Shown here in pieces: positions 1 to 6,995 of a DNA stretch of 30,627 nucleotides (the stretch's first letter is position 1; the number at the start of each line of letters is the position of its first letter). A program made the translations under genes and the position numbers. This stretch comes from Chloroflexota bacterium (GTDB lineage Bacteria; Chloroflexota; Dormibacteria; CF-121): assembly GCA_005889395.1 (NCBI GenBank), contig VBFX01000216.1:14392-45018 (forward strand). Reading direction: 5' to 3'. The notes beneath the pieces were generated by a model, which did no database searches, was not told the origin of the DNA, and saw only the letters and a program-made list of their open reading frames with translations.

Positions 1-534
1 GAGCGGCCGTTGGGCATTGGCGGCGAGCGGCTCTTCAAGTGGTTCGAGGACGGTGACACGCCGAGTCGCTTTTATCCCTCGTTCCGGATGTCCGCCGCCA
101 GCGCGAAGTTTTTCGATGCGTTCGCGGGCCGGAATGGCGCGGTTATCACGGGACGCCGGACCTACGACATCGCGAACGCCTGGGGCGGGGATGGGCCGCT
201 ACCGGGCGTTCCGCTGTTCATCATGACGCACCGCATACCGAAAACGGTGCCAACGGGAAGTGCGCCCTACACGTTTGTCACGGACGGCATCGAACGCGCC
301 GTCGAGAAAGCTCGAAGCGCCGCAGGCGGAAAAGACGTCAGCTTGATGGGGGCGACGCCAGTGCAGCAAGCCCTACGGGCCGGCCTGCTCGACATCCTCA
401 CCGTCCACCTCGTGCCTGTGGTCCTCGGGCGTGGCGTGCGCCTCCTGGATGGCCTCGACCCCGTCCAGCTAGACCTCGTCCAGGTCGTCGACGCGCCGGG
501 TGTCACGCATCTGACCTATCGGGTTGGGAAGTAG
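1..534 (+). CDS. RibD C-terminal/dihydrofolate reductase-fold protein, 5' end outside window
   Basis: This is a member of the RibD_C/DHFR-like NADPH-dependent reductase family. The reading frame is open from base 1, and the first possible start (TTG at 10) lies inside the family's conserved region, so the N-terminal strand and 'SLDG' segment are beyond the window. Family hallmarks seen are GGERLFKWF near the visible start, the GRRTYD helix start, the PLFIMTHR strand, LMGATPVQQALRAGLLD and the VPVVLGRGVRLLDGL strand-turn, ending in THLTYRVGK. Stand-alone members of this family are usually about 180-210 aa, so only some 30 residues are missing. The real substrate of such proteins is generally unknown, and no riboflavin gene is nearby. 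The amidase gene follows 8 bp downstream on the same strand, so the two may be co-transcribed. Confidence 0.85.
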   Translation, partial: ERPLGIGGERLFKWFEDGDTPSRFYPSFRMSAASAKFFDAFAGRNGAVITGRRTYDIANAWGGDGPLPGVPLFIMTHRIPKTVPTGSAPYTFVTDGIERAVEKARSAAGGKDVSLMGATPVQQALRAGLLDILTVHLVPVVLGRGVRLLDGLDPVQLDLVQVVDAPGVTHLTYRVGK

Positions 535-542
535 CCTCGCAG

Positions 543-1940
543 ATGGACGCGACGTCCCGAACGGCCACAGATAGCGGCGTATTCTCCAGTACAACCCAGC
601 TGGCCTACGCGATTCGGAGCGGTCACCTCTCAGCCCGTGAGGTCCTGGACGCGCACCTCGCGCAGATTGCCACGCACAACCCCGTGCTCAACGCCGTCGT
701 CACGCTCGACGCCGAGCGCGCATCGGAACGGGCGCGCGAGGCGGATGAGGCCCTGGCGCGAGGAGAAAAGTGGGGACCGCTGCACGGGGTGCCCTTCACA
801 TTGAAGGATGCGCACGCCACCGCACGCGTGCGCACGACCACCGGGTTCCCGCCCCTGGCCGATTACGTCCCCAAAGAGGACGGCACGGTGGCGGCCCGGC
901 TCAAGGCCGCGGGCGGCATTCTCATCGGCAAGACGAACGTCCCGGTGATGCTCGCCGACTTTCAAACCAGTAATCCCATCTTCGGTCGCACCAACAACCC
1001 CTGGGACACCGCGCGAACGGCCGGCGGTTCCAGCGGCGGCGCAGCGGCCGCGCTGGCCTCGGGCATGACGCCCTTTGAGATCGGCACCGACCTGTCGGCC
1101 TCGATTCGTCTGCCTGCCCACTTTTGCGGGGTCTTCGGGCTGAAGCCAACCGAACGGCGCGTCCCCCTCACCGGCCTGATCCCCGGCCTTCCCGGGCCCC
1201 GGCCGCTTCGGATCATGTCCTCGATTGGACCCATGGCGCGCTCGGTCGAGGACCTCGCGCTGCTCTACGCGATCATCGCCGGACCGGACGGACGCGACAC
1301 GGAGGTCCCGCCCGTACCGGTGGAAGAGCCGGCCCACGTCGACCTGCGAGACGTGCGCGTCGCCGTCATGCCTGGCTTTCCATCGATCCCGGTTGCGGCG
1401 GAAATCCGGGCCGCGGATTCACAACTGGCCCAGCGGCTTGCTCCGGTCTGTCGTGCCGTCGATGAGGCGGCGCCCCCGGCGCTCGATTTCAACCAGGAAC
1501 TCGCGAGGGCGGGAGCGCTGGTCGGCATGGCGATCGGGGCCGTCCAGCCCGGCGGCCAGGAACCGCCGGTAGCCCTGACACAGTACCTCGACGCGCTGGA
1601 CCGGCGCGACCAGTCGATCGTCGCCTGGGAGCAATTCTTCGACCAGTGGGATGTGCTCCTCTGCCCACCCGCACCGGTGACGGCATTCCCGCACTGCGAC
1701 CCAGGGACACCCTTACGCGTCGACGACCAGGAGGTCGCGTACTGGACGGTCAGCGCATACGGCGCGCCGTTCAACTACACCGGCCACCCCGCCATCGTGC
1801 TGCCATTCACCGGGGACCGCGACGGCTTACCGATTGGGATTCAGCTGGTGGGGAAACGCTGGCATGAGTCGCGCCTCCTTGCGGTGGCCGGGGCGATCGC
1901 GGAGGTGACCGGCGGCTACCAGCGACCGCCAGGCTACTAG
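543..1940 (+). CDS. Amidase signature (AS) family amidohydrolase
   Basis: A 465-aa amidase of the GatA/FAAH superfamily, likely hydrolysing an amide in the cytoplasm; the substrate cannot be told from sequence. The Ser-cisSer-Lys triad is visible: Lys88 in TLKD, Ser163 in GGSSGG, and nucleophile Ser187 in SASIRLP. The 75 and 24 residue spacings equal those of mammalian FAAH (K142, S217, S241). The usual GGS before the nucleophile reads SAS here, a mild deviation. The C-terminal region, with the FNYTGHPAIVLPF segment, is complete. GatB/GatC neighbours are absent, so this is not the tRNA amidotransferase subunit. ATG at 543 is the first in-frame start and sits 8 bp after the preceding gene. Confidence 0.9.
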   Translation: MDATSRTATDSGVFSSTTQLAYAIRSGHLSAREVLDAHLAQIATHNPVLNAVVTLDAERASERAREADEALARGEKWGPLHGVPFTLKDAHATARVRTTTGFPPLADYVPKEDGTVAARLKAAGGILIGKTNVPVMLADFQTSNPIFGRTNNPWDTARTAGGSSGGAAAALASGMTPFEIGTDLSASIRLPAHFCGVFGLKPTERRVPLTGLIPGLPGPRPLRIMSSIGPMARSVEDLALLYAIIAGPDGRDTEVPPVPVEEPAHVDLRDVRVAVMPGFPSIPVAAEIRAADSQLAQRLAPVCRAVDEAAPPALDFNQELARAGALVGMAIGAVQPGGQEPPVALTQYLDALDRRDQSIVAWEQFFDQWDVLLCPPAPVTAFPHCDPGTPLRVDDQEVAYWTVSAYGAPFNYTGHPAIVLPFTGDRDGLPIGIQLVGKRWHESRLLAVAGAIAEVTGGYQRPPGY

Positions 1941-1979
1941 CCTGGATTACGCGTACGATGCTGAAAAGGAGAGGCCAGC

Positions 1980-2051
1980 GTGAGCACTCCGCGCCTCGAG
2001 ACAACCGCGCCCGAAATAGCCGGCATTGCCTGGTCGACTAGGATGCGGTGA
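1980..2051 (+). CDS. Short upstream ORF with strong ribosome binding site, overlapping the next gene
   Basis: A 23-codon reading frame starts with GTG at 1980, eight bases after a near-perfect Shine-Dalgarno AAGGAG at 1966-1971. It ends with TGA at 2049-2051, overlapping the ATG (2051) of the HExxH gene as ATGA. The HExxH gene itself has no comparable ribosome binding site just upstream and its own frame is closed by TAG at 2039-2041. The short ORF could therefore be a leader that couples translation. No homology is recognised and the peptide is not obviously hydrophobic or attenuator-like. It could also be fortuitous. Confidence 0.35.
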   Translation: MSTPRLETTAPEIAGIAWSTRMR

Positions 2052-2527
2052 TGAGCGAGCCGGAGCGACAGGTCGCCGTCGACTCGGGGCAGGCGAAAAC
2101 ACCGGAACGGGCACCCGGGCATCGCGAGCTCAAACCACCGGAATGGTTCGACGAACGGCTCGGCATCTGGGTGCAACGGATGGGTCTTAATGCCTGGACC
2201 ATTCGCACGTCCTACAAGCCGAAGCTACGCGGCGCCGAGGGCTACGCGGAGGTCAGCCCCACATTTCTCGAGGCGGAGCTCCAATTTCGTCAGGACGTGC
2301 TCGTGGAACGCGGCGATGTCGTCATCGTTCACGAGTTGACGCACATCCTGACCGACGAGTGGGCGAGGGCCGTCGAGCAGGTCATTCACGACATGGTGCC
2401 GAGGCGACTTCAACGGGAAGCGCGTACCTCGATCCGGCCTCACGAGGAGTCGGTCGTGGAAGCGATCGCCCACGCGCTGGTACGGACCGCCGAGCAGGCT
2501 GCCGCGAAGGCCGCCCCCAAGTCTTAA
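2048..2527 (+). CDS. Small HExxH putative zinc metallopeptidase-like protein
   Basis: A 159-aa soluble protein with a hydrophobic helix carrying HELTH at residues 95-99, the HExxH zinc-metallopeptidase signature. Glu138, in a second helix (EESVVEAIAHAL), is a plausible third zinc ligand. The N-terminal 40 residues are charged and probably disordered; a middle segment with RGAEGYAEVSPTFLEAEL may form the beta-sheet over the active site. There is no signal peptide or membrane segment. The layout resembles small phage- and plasmid-type minigluzincins rather than SprT or ImmA, but I do not recognise a named family. Start codons GTG 2048 and ATG 2051 are adjacent; the ATG overlaps the stop of the short upstream ORF. 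Confidence 0.7.
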   Translation: MMSEPERQVAVDSGQAKTPERAPGHRELKPPEWFDERLGIWVQRMGLNAWTIRTSYKPKLRGAEGYAEVSPTFLEAELQFRQDVLVERGDVVIVHELTHILTDEWARAVEQVIHDMVPRRLQREARTSIRPHEESVVEAIAHALVRTAEQAAAKAAPKS

Positions 2528-2582
2528 CCCGTTAGCGCTCATTCGCGGGCAGCACCATGCGCGCGACGGCGACCGGACGGCC

Positions 2583-2912
2583 CTACTTTTGGGGGAGAAT
2601 TTCGTGCTCTTCGGTGAGGAAGAGGGCGGTCCGGGTCGCGTCGATGAAATGCGCCTCGTCCGCGCTCGACGCCCGCCACTTCGGCGAGCGCCGGGCGGCC
2701 TCGAGGCCGGCGAGGTCATCGAACCAGAGCTCGGCCATGCCGTCGAACGGCGGCGACATGTCCGCCGGATGCGGCGCCGGATGGCTCTGAACGAGGCGCC
2801 GCAGCCCTGGAATCCGCCGGCCGATCGGGCCGTGCACCTCGCGCCAGTAGCGCGAGAACTCCTCAGGCGTCATGCCATGCCGCCGGGTGATGCAGTACAC
2901 CAGCTTGATCAT
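2583..2912 (-). CDS. EthD-domain (dimeric alpha+beta barrel) protein
   Basis: About 109 aa from the internal ATG at 2912 (MIKLVYCITRR), preferred because EthD proteins start directly at this first beta strand; a start at 2930 would add six residues. The family pattern is present: the first strand, then MTPEEFSRYWREVHGP, the central FDGMAELWFDDL strand, and a C-terminal FLTEEHEIL strand. EthD proteins are small dimeric ferredoxin-like barrels known from ethyl tert-butyl ether degradation clusters; most have no defined activity. It is transcribed divergently from the S51-like gene, with 41 bp between the starts. Confidence 0.8.
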   Translation of the reverse strand: MIKLVYCITRRHGMTPEEFSRYWREVHGPIGRRIPGLRRLVQSHPAPHPADMSPPFDGMAELWFDDLAGLEAARRSPKWRASSADEAHFIDATRTALFLTEEHEILPQK

Positions 2913-2953
2913 GGACGCGCACCCGAGCATACGATCTGCGTAGCATTTCTGGT

Positions 2954-4162
2954 GTGGACCGCCAGGAGACTCGTCCGCCGCGCCTGATAGCGATTTTTGG
3001 CTCCGGCGAGACCAGTCCCACCATGACGTCGGTCCACAAACAGTTGACGGCGCGTGTCGGCCAGCCGCGACTCAACGCCATCTTCCTTGACACCCCCTTC
3101 GGCTTCCAGCCAAATGCGGATGAGATCGTCGCCCGAACCATCACCTACTTCCGGCTGCACGTCGGCTGCGAGATCGGCCTCGCGTCCTTCCGGCACGGCG
3201 GGCAAGCCACGCCGCTGGAGACGGAGCGATTCCTCGCCCGCCTTAGCGAGGCAAACTATGTCTTCGCGGGGCCGGGCAGCCCAAGCTACGCCCTGCGCCA
3301 CTGGCGCAACACGGGGATGCGTGACCGGCTGGCCGAGAAGGTCGATCAGGGTGGTTGCGTCGCCTTCGCGAGCGCTGCGGCGATCGGCCTCGGTGCTTAC
3401 GCGCTACCGGTCTACGAGATCTATAAGGTTGGCGAAGACCCGTCGTGGACCGCGGGCCTGGACCTGCTTGGGCAGATCGGCGTACGATGCGCCGTCATCC
3501 CCCACTACAACAACCATGAGGGTGGCACCTACGATACCCGATTCTGCTACATGGGCGAGGAACGGCTGCGCCGGCTCGAAGCGATGCTGCCCGACGACCT
3601 CCTCATTCTCGGCATCGACGAATACACGGCGTGCATCATCGATGTCGAGGCGCAATCGGTGAGCGTCCGAGGGCGCGGAGAGGTCACCGCCCGGCGGCAG
3701 GGTTCGCAACGCGTGTGGACACGGACAACGTTTCCGCTCAGCATGCTGCAGGACCCGTCGCAGGCGTCTGCCACGACCACCAGCCGGCCCGTCCCGACCC
3801 CCGCCGCAAGCGGCGCCCTCGATCGATTCAATGTCGACGGGCTGGTGGCGGCGATCCTGGAGATGGAGAGCGTGTTGCAGGAACGGATCGCGGACCTGGG
3901 CGGCACGGGCGAACGGGATCGGGTGCGCGCCGAGATGCGTCACCTCGTCGTCCACCTTGGAGAACTCGCGCGCGACGGCGGACGCCAGGAGTTGCGCGAG
4001 TGCGTCGCCCCCCTGGTCGACGTCCTCCTGTCGATGCGAGGCGAGGCAAGACGTGAGCAACGCTTCCGCGAGGCCGACCGCCTCCGTGCCATTCTCGCCG
4101 ACTGCGGCGTGGAGGTACAGGACACGCCGGCCGGGACGGAATGGTCCCTGGTTAACGCCTGA
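2954..4162 (+). CDS. Peptidase S51/cyanophycinase-type class I GATase-like protein with CysS-like C-terminal tail
   Basis: A 402-aa, two-part protein. Residues about 10-255 form a class I glutamine-amidotransferase-like fold of the peptidase E/cyanophycinase group: IFGSGETSP at the start, ANYVFAGPGSPSYAL, and the nucleophile elbow FASAAAIGLG with Ser140 as the likely nucleophile. Residues about 275-402 are different: a helical segment, then READRLRAILADCGVEVQD and TPAGTEW, closely matching the C-terminal tail of cysteinyl-tRNA synthetase (compare the cysS gene at 24871-26250, with GRADEIRKQLLAMGIQLDD). Some database proteins of this type carry a 'CysS/YqeB C-terminal domain' label, as I recall. 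The reaction is unknown. The start is GTG at 2954; the downstream coiled-coil gene begins immediately after the TGA. Confidence 0.8.
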   Translation: MDRQETRPPRLIAIFGSGETSPTMTSVHKQLTARVGQPRLNAIFLDTPFGFQPNADEIVARTITYFRLHVGCEIGLASFRHGGQATPLETERFLARLSEANYVFAGPGSPSYALRHWRNTGMRDRLAEKVDQGGCVAFASAAAIGLGAYALPVYEIYKVGEDPSWTAGLDLLGQIGVRCAVIPHYNNHEGGTYDTRFCYMGEERLRRLEAMLPDDLLILGIDEYTACIIDVEAQSVSVRGRGEVTARRQGSQRVWTRTTFPLSMLQDPSQASATTTSRPVPTPAASGALDRFNVDGLVAAILEMESVLQERIADLGGTGERDRVRAEMRHLVVHLGELARDGGRQELRECVAPLVDVLLSMRGEARREQRFREADRLRAILADCGVEVQDTPAGTEWSLVNA

Positions 4163-4582
4163 ATGGCAGCGTCAGACTCGATTCACGACGAGCGGGAGCG
4201 AATCGCGAGCGAGCGCGAGCGCATCGCCAACGAGCGAGACCGAGTTGCCGATAAGCGGGACAGCGTCGCGGATCAGAGGGAGGCAGCAAGCGACGCCCGC
4301 GACCTCGAGCTCGATGAGAAGGAACGGCAACTCTCGAACCTCGAGCTGATGCTCGACGAGCGTGGGCGAGCCCTGCGTGAAGCCGTTCCCGACATGGTCA
4401 GGCGTCAGCAAGAGGCGATCGATCGCAGCCGGGAGGTCCTGAAGCGCGCCGAGCAGCGCTTAGTGCGGGCGGAGGCATCGCTGCAGCGATCGCGCGCCAC
4501 CATGAAGCGGGACGACGCCGAGATTCAGCGGGAGGTGGCGTCGTCGCTCGAGGAGGAGCCGGCGCAGCGCGGAGGGACCTGA
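4163..4582 (+). CDS. Heptad-repeat, highly charged coiled-coil protein
   Basis: 139 aa, almost entirely predicted helix. Residues 10-58 are seven consecutive seven-residue units beginning ERERIAS, ERERIAN, ERDRVAD, KRDSVAD, QREAASD, ARDLELD and EKERQLS; a small aliphatic residue recurs at fixed positions, as in a coiled coil. A second Arg/Glu-rich helical stretch covers about 80-130. No enzymatic domain, signal peptide or membrane segment is present. Similar repeats occur as linkers in some actinobacterial and Chloroflexota proteins, but I recognise no function. The ATG follows directly on the preceding TGA with no gap, so the two are probably translationally coupled. It ends convergently with the RID-domain gene, 9 bp away. 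Confidence 0.75.
   Translation: MAASDSIHDERERIASERERIANERDRVADKRDSVADQREAASDARDLELDEKERQLSNLELMLDERGRALREAVPDMVRRQQEAIDRSREVLKRAEQRLVRAEASLQRSRATMKRDDAEIQREVASSLEEEPAQRGGT
4190..4294 (+). repeat. 21-bp degenerate tandem repeats inside the coiled-coil gene
   Basis: Five consecutive 21-bp units encode the best-conserved heptads of the coiled-coil protein. The units share gag-cg-gag/gac-cg-(a/g)t-gcc-like composition but diverge at third positions, which suggests expansion by duplication followed by selection on the protein. Confidence 0.6.
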
Positions 4583-4591
4583 GACGGCCCC

Positions 4592-4897
4592 TTACTGCGG
4601 CTTCTGGCTGCGACTGTAGGGCGAGCGCTGCTCACTCGTGGTGAGCCGCGCGAGCGCCGACTCCTCACCGAGATACTTGCTCAGGCGCTCCACGTGCTCG
4701 ACCGGCACGAAGACTCGGTGGCCGTCGGCATAGTCGAGTTGAAAATACTGGGCGCTTGTCCCATCAGTTGCCTCGAGCAACCGCGTTCCCACGTAGCGGC
4801 TAAGGCCGTGCGTGGTGTGGAGCACAAGCTCACCGGGATTGAAGGGGGAAGCGAACTTCGCTGGCAACTCCACCAATTGTACCCGTCCTCGACCCAT
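4592..4897 (-). CDS. Stand-alone CarD/CdnL/TRCF RNA polymerase-interacting domain protein
   Basis: A 101-aa protein that is essentially one RID domain, as found in the transcription-repair coupling factor Mfd and in CarD/CdnL. Recognisable elements are FNPGELVLHTTHGLSRYVG, then QYFQLDYADGHRVFVPVEHV and ERLSKYLGEESALARL, closest in wording to the Mfd version (VSKYxG-type end). CarD's C-terminal DNA-binding helical domain and Mfd's helicase are both missing, so it could bind the RNA polymerase beta subunit without the partner domain. The start is uncertain: ATG 4897 lies 15 bp after the stop of the exporter gene, while a TTG seven codons on has a better GAGG upstream. It may be co-transcribed with the exporter. 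Confidence 0.75.
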   Translation of the reverse strand: MGRGRVQLVELPAKFASPFNPGELVLHTTHGLSRYVGTRLLEATDGTSAQYFQLDYADGHRVFVPVEHVERLSKYLGEESALARLTTSEQRSPYSRSQKPQ

Positions 4898-4911
4898 CCC
4901 AAACGCTTCAC

Positions 4912-5763
4912 TCAGGGGACATCCATGGCGGCAGGCGACGCCGCGGTCCGCGTTGCGCCGGCACTGGCCACGATCACGAGGCCGATGGCAACGACATCCC
5001 GGAGCGAAAGCTGCTGGCCGAGGAAGAAAAAGCCCGCCGCCGCTCCCATAGCCGGCTCCAAGCTCATCAGGATGCCGAAGAGCTGTCTCCGCAGGCGGCG
5101 CAGCGCCGCGAACTCGAGGGAGAACGGGACCGCTGATGACAGGATCGCGACAACCAGGCCAATGCCGAGGTTGCGAACGTTGAGAAGCTCGCCTCCCGCG
5201 CCTGCGATGCCGAACGGCAGCAGCGCCAATGCGCCAGCGGCGAGCGCGAACGCCAGGCCGTCTCCACCGGGCACCATGCGCCCCACGCGTTGGCTGATGA
5301 CGATGTAGGAGGCCCAGCCCGCGGCTGCTCCCAGTGCGAAGAGCAGACCAATCGTCGTCACGGTACCGCCGATGAACGACAGCAGCGCCACGCCGGCCGC
5401 GGCCATCGCTGCCCAGACGAGGTCGAGTGGCCGGCGCGAACCAGCGATCGCGACGGCCAGTGGGCCGACGAACTCGATCGTGACCGCGACCCCGAGCGGG
5501 ATGCGCGCGATCGCCTCATAGAAGCACAGGTTCATCCCCGCGACGATCAGGCCAAAAAAGATGATGGCGCGCCACTGCCGGGCGTCGAATCGCGGCCATC
5601 GCGGTCGCGCGATCGCCAGCAGGATGCCGGCACCGAAGGCGACACGCACAAACACCGTCCCGGCCGGGCCAAGAAAGGCGAACAGGTGCCGGGCGACGGT
5701 CGCCCCCACCTGGACCGACGCGATCGCCCCAAGGGCGTACGCGATGCCCCGAAAAGGCCTCAC
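4912..5763 (-). CDS. EamA/DMT-family exporter, RhtA-like
   Basis: A 283-aa integral membrane protein with about ten hydrophobic segments arranged as two EamA repeats (about residues 1-130 and 140-275). The second repeat ends in the diagnostic SLEPAMGAAAGFFFLGQQLS, typical of RhtA-type threonine/homoserine and related amino-acid exporters of the drug/metabolite transporter superfamily. ASVQVGATVARHLF at the N-terminus also matches this subgroup. The substrate is inferred only from family membership. It is transcribed divergently from the first HTH-only LuxR gene across a 134-bp region with an operator-like inverted repeat, and the RID-domain gene follows downstream. Confidence 0.87.
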   Translation of the reverse strand: MRPFRGIAYALGAIASVQVGATVARHLFAFLGPAGTVFVRVAFGAGILLAIARPRWPRFDARQWRAIIFFGLIVAGMNLCFYEAIARIPLGVAVTIEFVGPLAVAIAGSRRPLDLVWAAMAAAGVALLSFIGGTVTTIGLLFALGAAAGWASYIVISQRVGRMVPGGDGLAFALAAGALALLPFGIAGAGGELLNVRNLGIGLVVAILSSAVPFSLEFAALRRLRRQLFGILMSLEPAMGAAAGFFFLGQQLSLRDVVAIGLVIVASAGATRTAASPAAMDVP

Positions 5764-5847
5764 CTCAGGGAGCTATTTGCGCCCGCACAATAGGTATTCC
5801 TGCCGATGCAGCGACGACGGGCGACTGCGACGCTGTGTGAGGAACGG

Positions 5848-5870
5848 AATAATACGGTCTCCGTACGTAT
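5848..5870. promoter_or_regulatory. Operator-like inverted repeat with AATAAT box between divergent genes
   Basis: Within the 134-bp divergent region, an AATAAT hexamer (5848-5853; it reads TATTAT on the other strand) overlaps TACGG-TCT-CCGTA (5853-5865), and ATACG/CGTAT arms extend to 5870. The position suits a shared promoter/operator for the exporter and the LuxR-type gene. No good -35 hexamer was found, so the promoter part is weak. Confidence 0.3.
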
Positions 5871-5897
5871 CGAACCGGAGGTAGAGGGGGTGCCATT

Positions 5898-6170
5898 TTG
5901 GCCACGGGGCACGACGGCGCGCCGCCGCCGCCAGGCGTCGACCTGGCGGAACCGGATGCGTCGGTAGCGGCCGGCCTCGAGCACCTGACGCCGCGACAGA
6001 TCGAGGTCTTGCGGCTGGTGGCAAGGGGAATGACCAACAACGAGATCGCCGAGACGCTCTTTCTCAGCCGCCGAACCGTCCACGCGCATTTGCGCTCGAT
6101 TTTTCACAAGCTCGGCGTCGGGCACCGAAGCGCCGCGACTCGCTACGCCGTCCAGCACGGATTGCTCTGA
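5898..6170 (+). CDS. HTH-only LuxR/GerE-type regulator (copy 1)
   Basis: 90 aa. After a Pro/Gly-rich N-terminal 25 residues the rest is a complete GerE/LuxR four-helix DNA-binding domain: LTPRQIEVLRLVARGMTNNE, IAETLFLSRRTVHAHLRSIF, then HKLGVGHRSAATRYAVQH. No receiver, PAS or GAF domain precedes it; the start is TTG at 5898 behind GAGGGGG (5885-5891). Its C-terminal 30 residues are nearly the same as in copy 2 (6996-7208), so the two are paralogues. The TGA stop abuts the TCA stop complement of the MEDS gene, giving a tail-to-tail junction with no spacer. It may act as a partner of that sensor, which is inference. Confidence 0.85.
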   Translation: MATGHDGAPPPPGVDLAEPDASVAAGLEHLTPRQIEVLRLVARGMTNNEIAETLFLSRRTVHAHLRSIFHKLGVGHRSAATRYAVQHGLL

Positions 6171-6914
6171 TCAGCTCAGGAAGTAACCGAGTTCGTAGGC
6201 GAACGTATCGTGGTGAAGCTTGAGGCACTCGATGATGGTCTGCCCGTCGAACTCCCGCACGTCGTAGGCGCAGAGCATCACCAGCGGAAACCGCTTGGCC
6301 AGTGCACCGCATTGGTGCTCGAAGCTCAAAAAGGCCGGAACCGATTGCACGGCCGCCAATCCTGCGACAGGCTCACCAAGGAGCCGGAATGGCCCGGGCC
6401 GCTGCCGGGTGATATCGATGAAAATGCCTTCGAGGAGGGAGATGAATTGTTCGGGCGAGAGTGGCGGAACCAACAGCATCGTCAGCAGACCGGCCCGCTC
6501 AGCCGCCGCAATGTCGACACCCTCGCGTCGGAGGCCCTGGAGGTACTGTTCTCGTGCGTCCGGTAGCGCGAATAAGATGCAAGCCTGGCCGGACTGAATG
6601 CCGTCGCGCAGAAACGGAAGACCCAGGCGAAGACGGCCGGCGTCGGTGCTGTAGAAGCTGGCCAGGTGACTCCCGAGGCCGACGAACATATTTTCCAGCG
6701 AGATCGCGCGCGGCAGGCTGGTCGTCGCCCGCGATGAGCCACCCTGCTCCGGGCCCATGAAGAGCAGCAGGTCCTCCTCCTTGAAGCGGCGTGCTCGCCG
6801 CCGCCCCACCCGGCTTGCCGGCAGTAGTCCGGCATCGGCCCACCGGCGTAACGACGCCTCGCTCGCCCGAAGGAAGCGGGCCGCCTCGCGTGTGGTGAGC
6901 AATTTATCGCTCAA
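6171..6914 (-). CDS. HTH-MEDS domain sensor/regulator (DcmR-like)
   Basis: 247 aa. Residues 1-53 are an excisionase/MerR-type winged helix (LTTREAARFLRASEASLRRW, then a basic wing and FKEEDLLLFMG). Residues about 75-247 are a MEDS domain (MEthanogen/methylotroph, DcmR Sensory): HLASFYSTDAGRLRLGLPFL, then SGQACILFALPDAREQYLQG, LSPEQFISLLEGIF and the ending DGQTIIECLKLHHDTFAYEL. MEDS is related to the KaiC/RecA-like fold and was described in the dichloromethane dehalogenase regulator DcmR; it is thought to sense small one-carbon or hydrocarbon compounds. Its usual histidine-kinase partner is absent. The start is a TTG at 6914, opposite the second LuxR gene. The ligand is unknown. Confidence 0.85.
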   Translation of the reverse strand: MSDKLLTTREAARFLRASEASLRRWADAGLLPASRVGRRRARRFKEEDLLLFMGPEQGGSSRATTSLPRAISLENMFVGLGSHLASFYSTDAGRLRLGLPFLRDGIQSGQACILFALPDAREQYLQGLRREGVDIAAAERAGLLTMLLVPPLSPEQFISLLEGIFIDITRQRPGPFRLLGEPVAGLAAVQSVPAFLSFEHQCGALAKRFPLVMLCAYDVREFDGQTIIECLKLHHDTFAYELGYFLS

Positions 6915-6929
6915 TGCGCTCTATATGAC

Positions 6930-6938
6930 TGGTATGAT
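6930..6938 (+). promoter_or_regulatory. Extended -10 promoter candidate for LuxR copy 2
   Basis: TGG-TATGAT matches the extended -10 pattern TGnTATAAT with one mismatch and lies about 60 bp upstream of the GTG start at 6996. No clear -35 is visible, as is common for extended -10 promoters. Downstream, AATAACGGTC (near 6942-6951) resembles the AATACGGTC of the operator-like site at 5850-5859, and a GTGTCACAC near-palindrome follows. Confidence 0.35.
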
Positions 6939-6995
6939 GAGCAATAACGGTCGTGGTGTCACACACAATCTCACATTATCCGGCGGTGCGCAATA

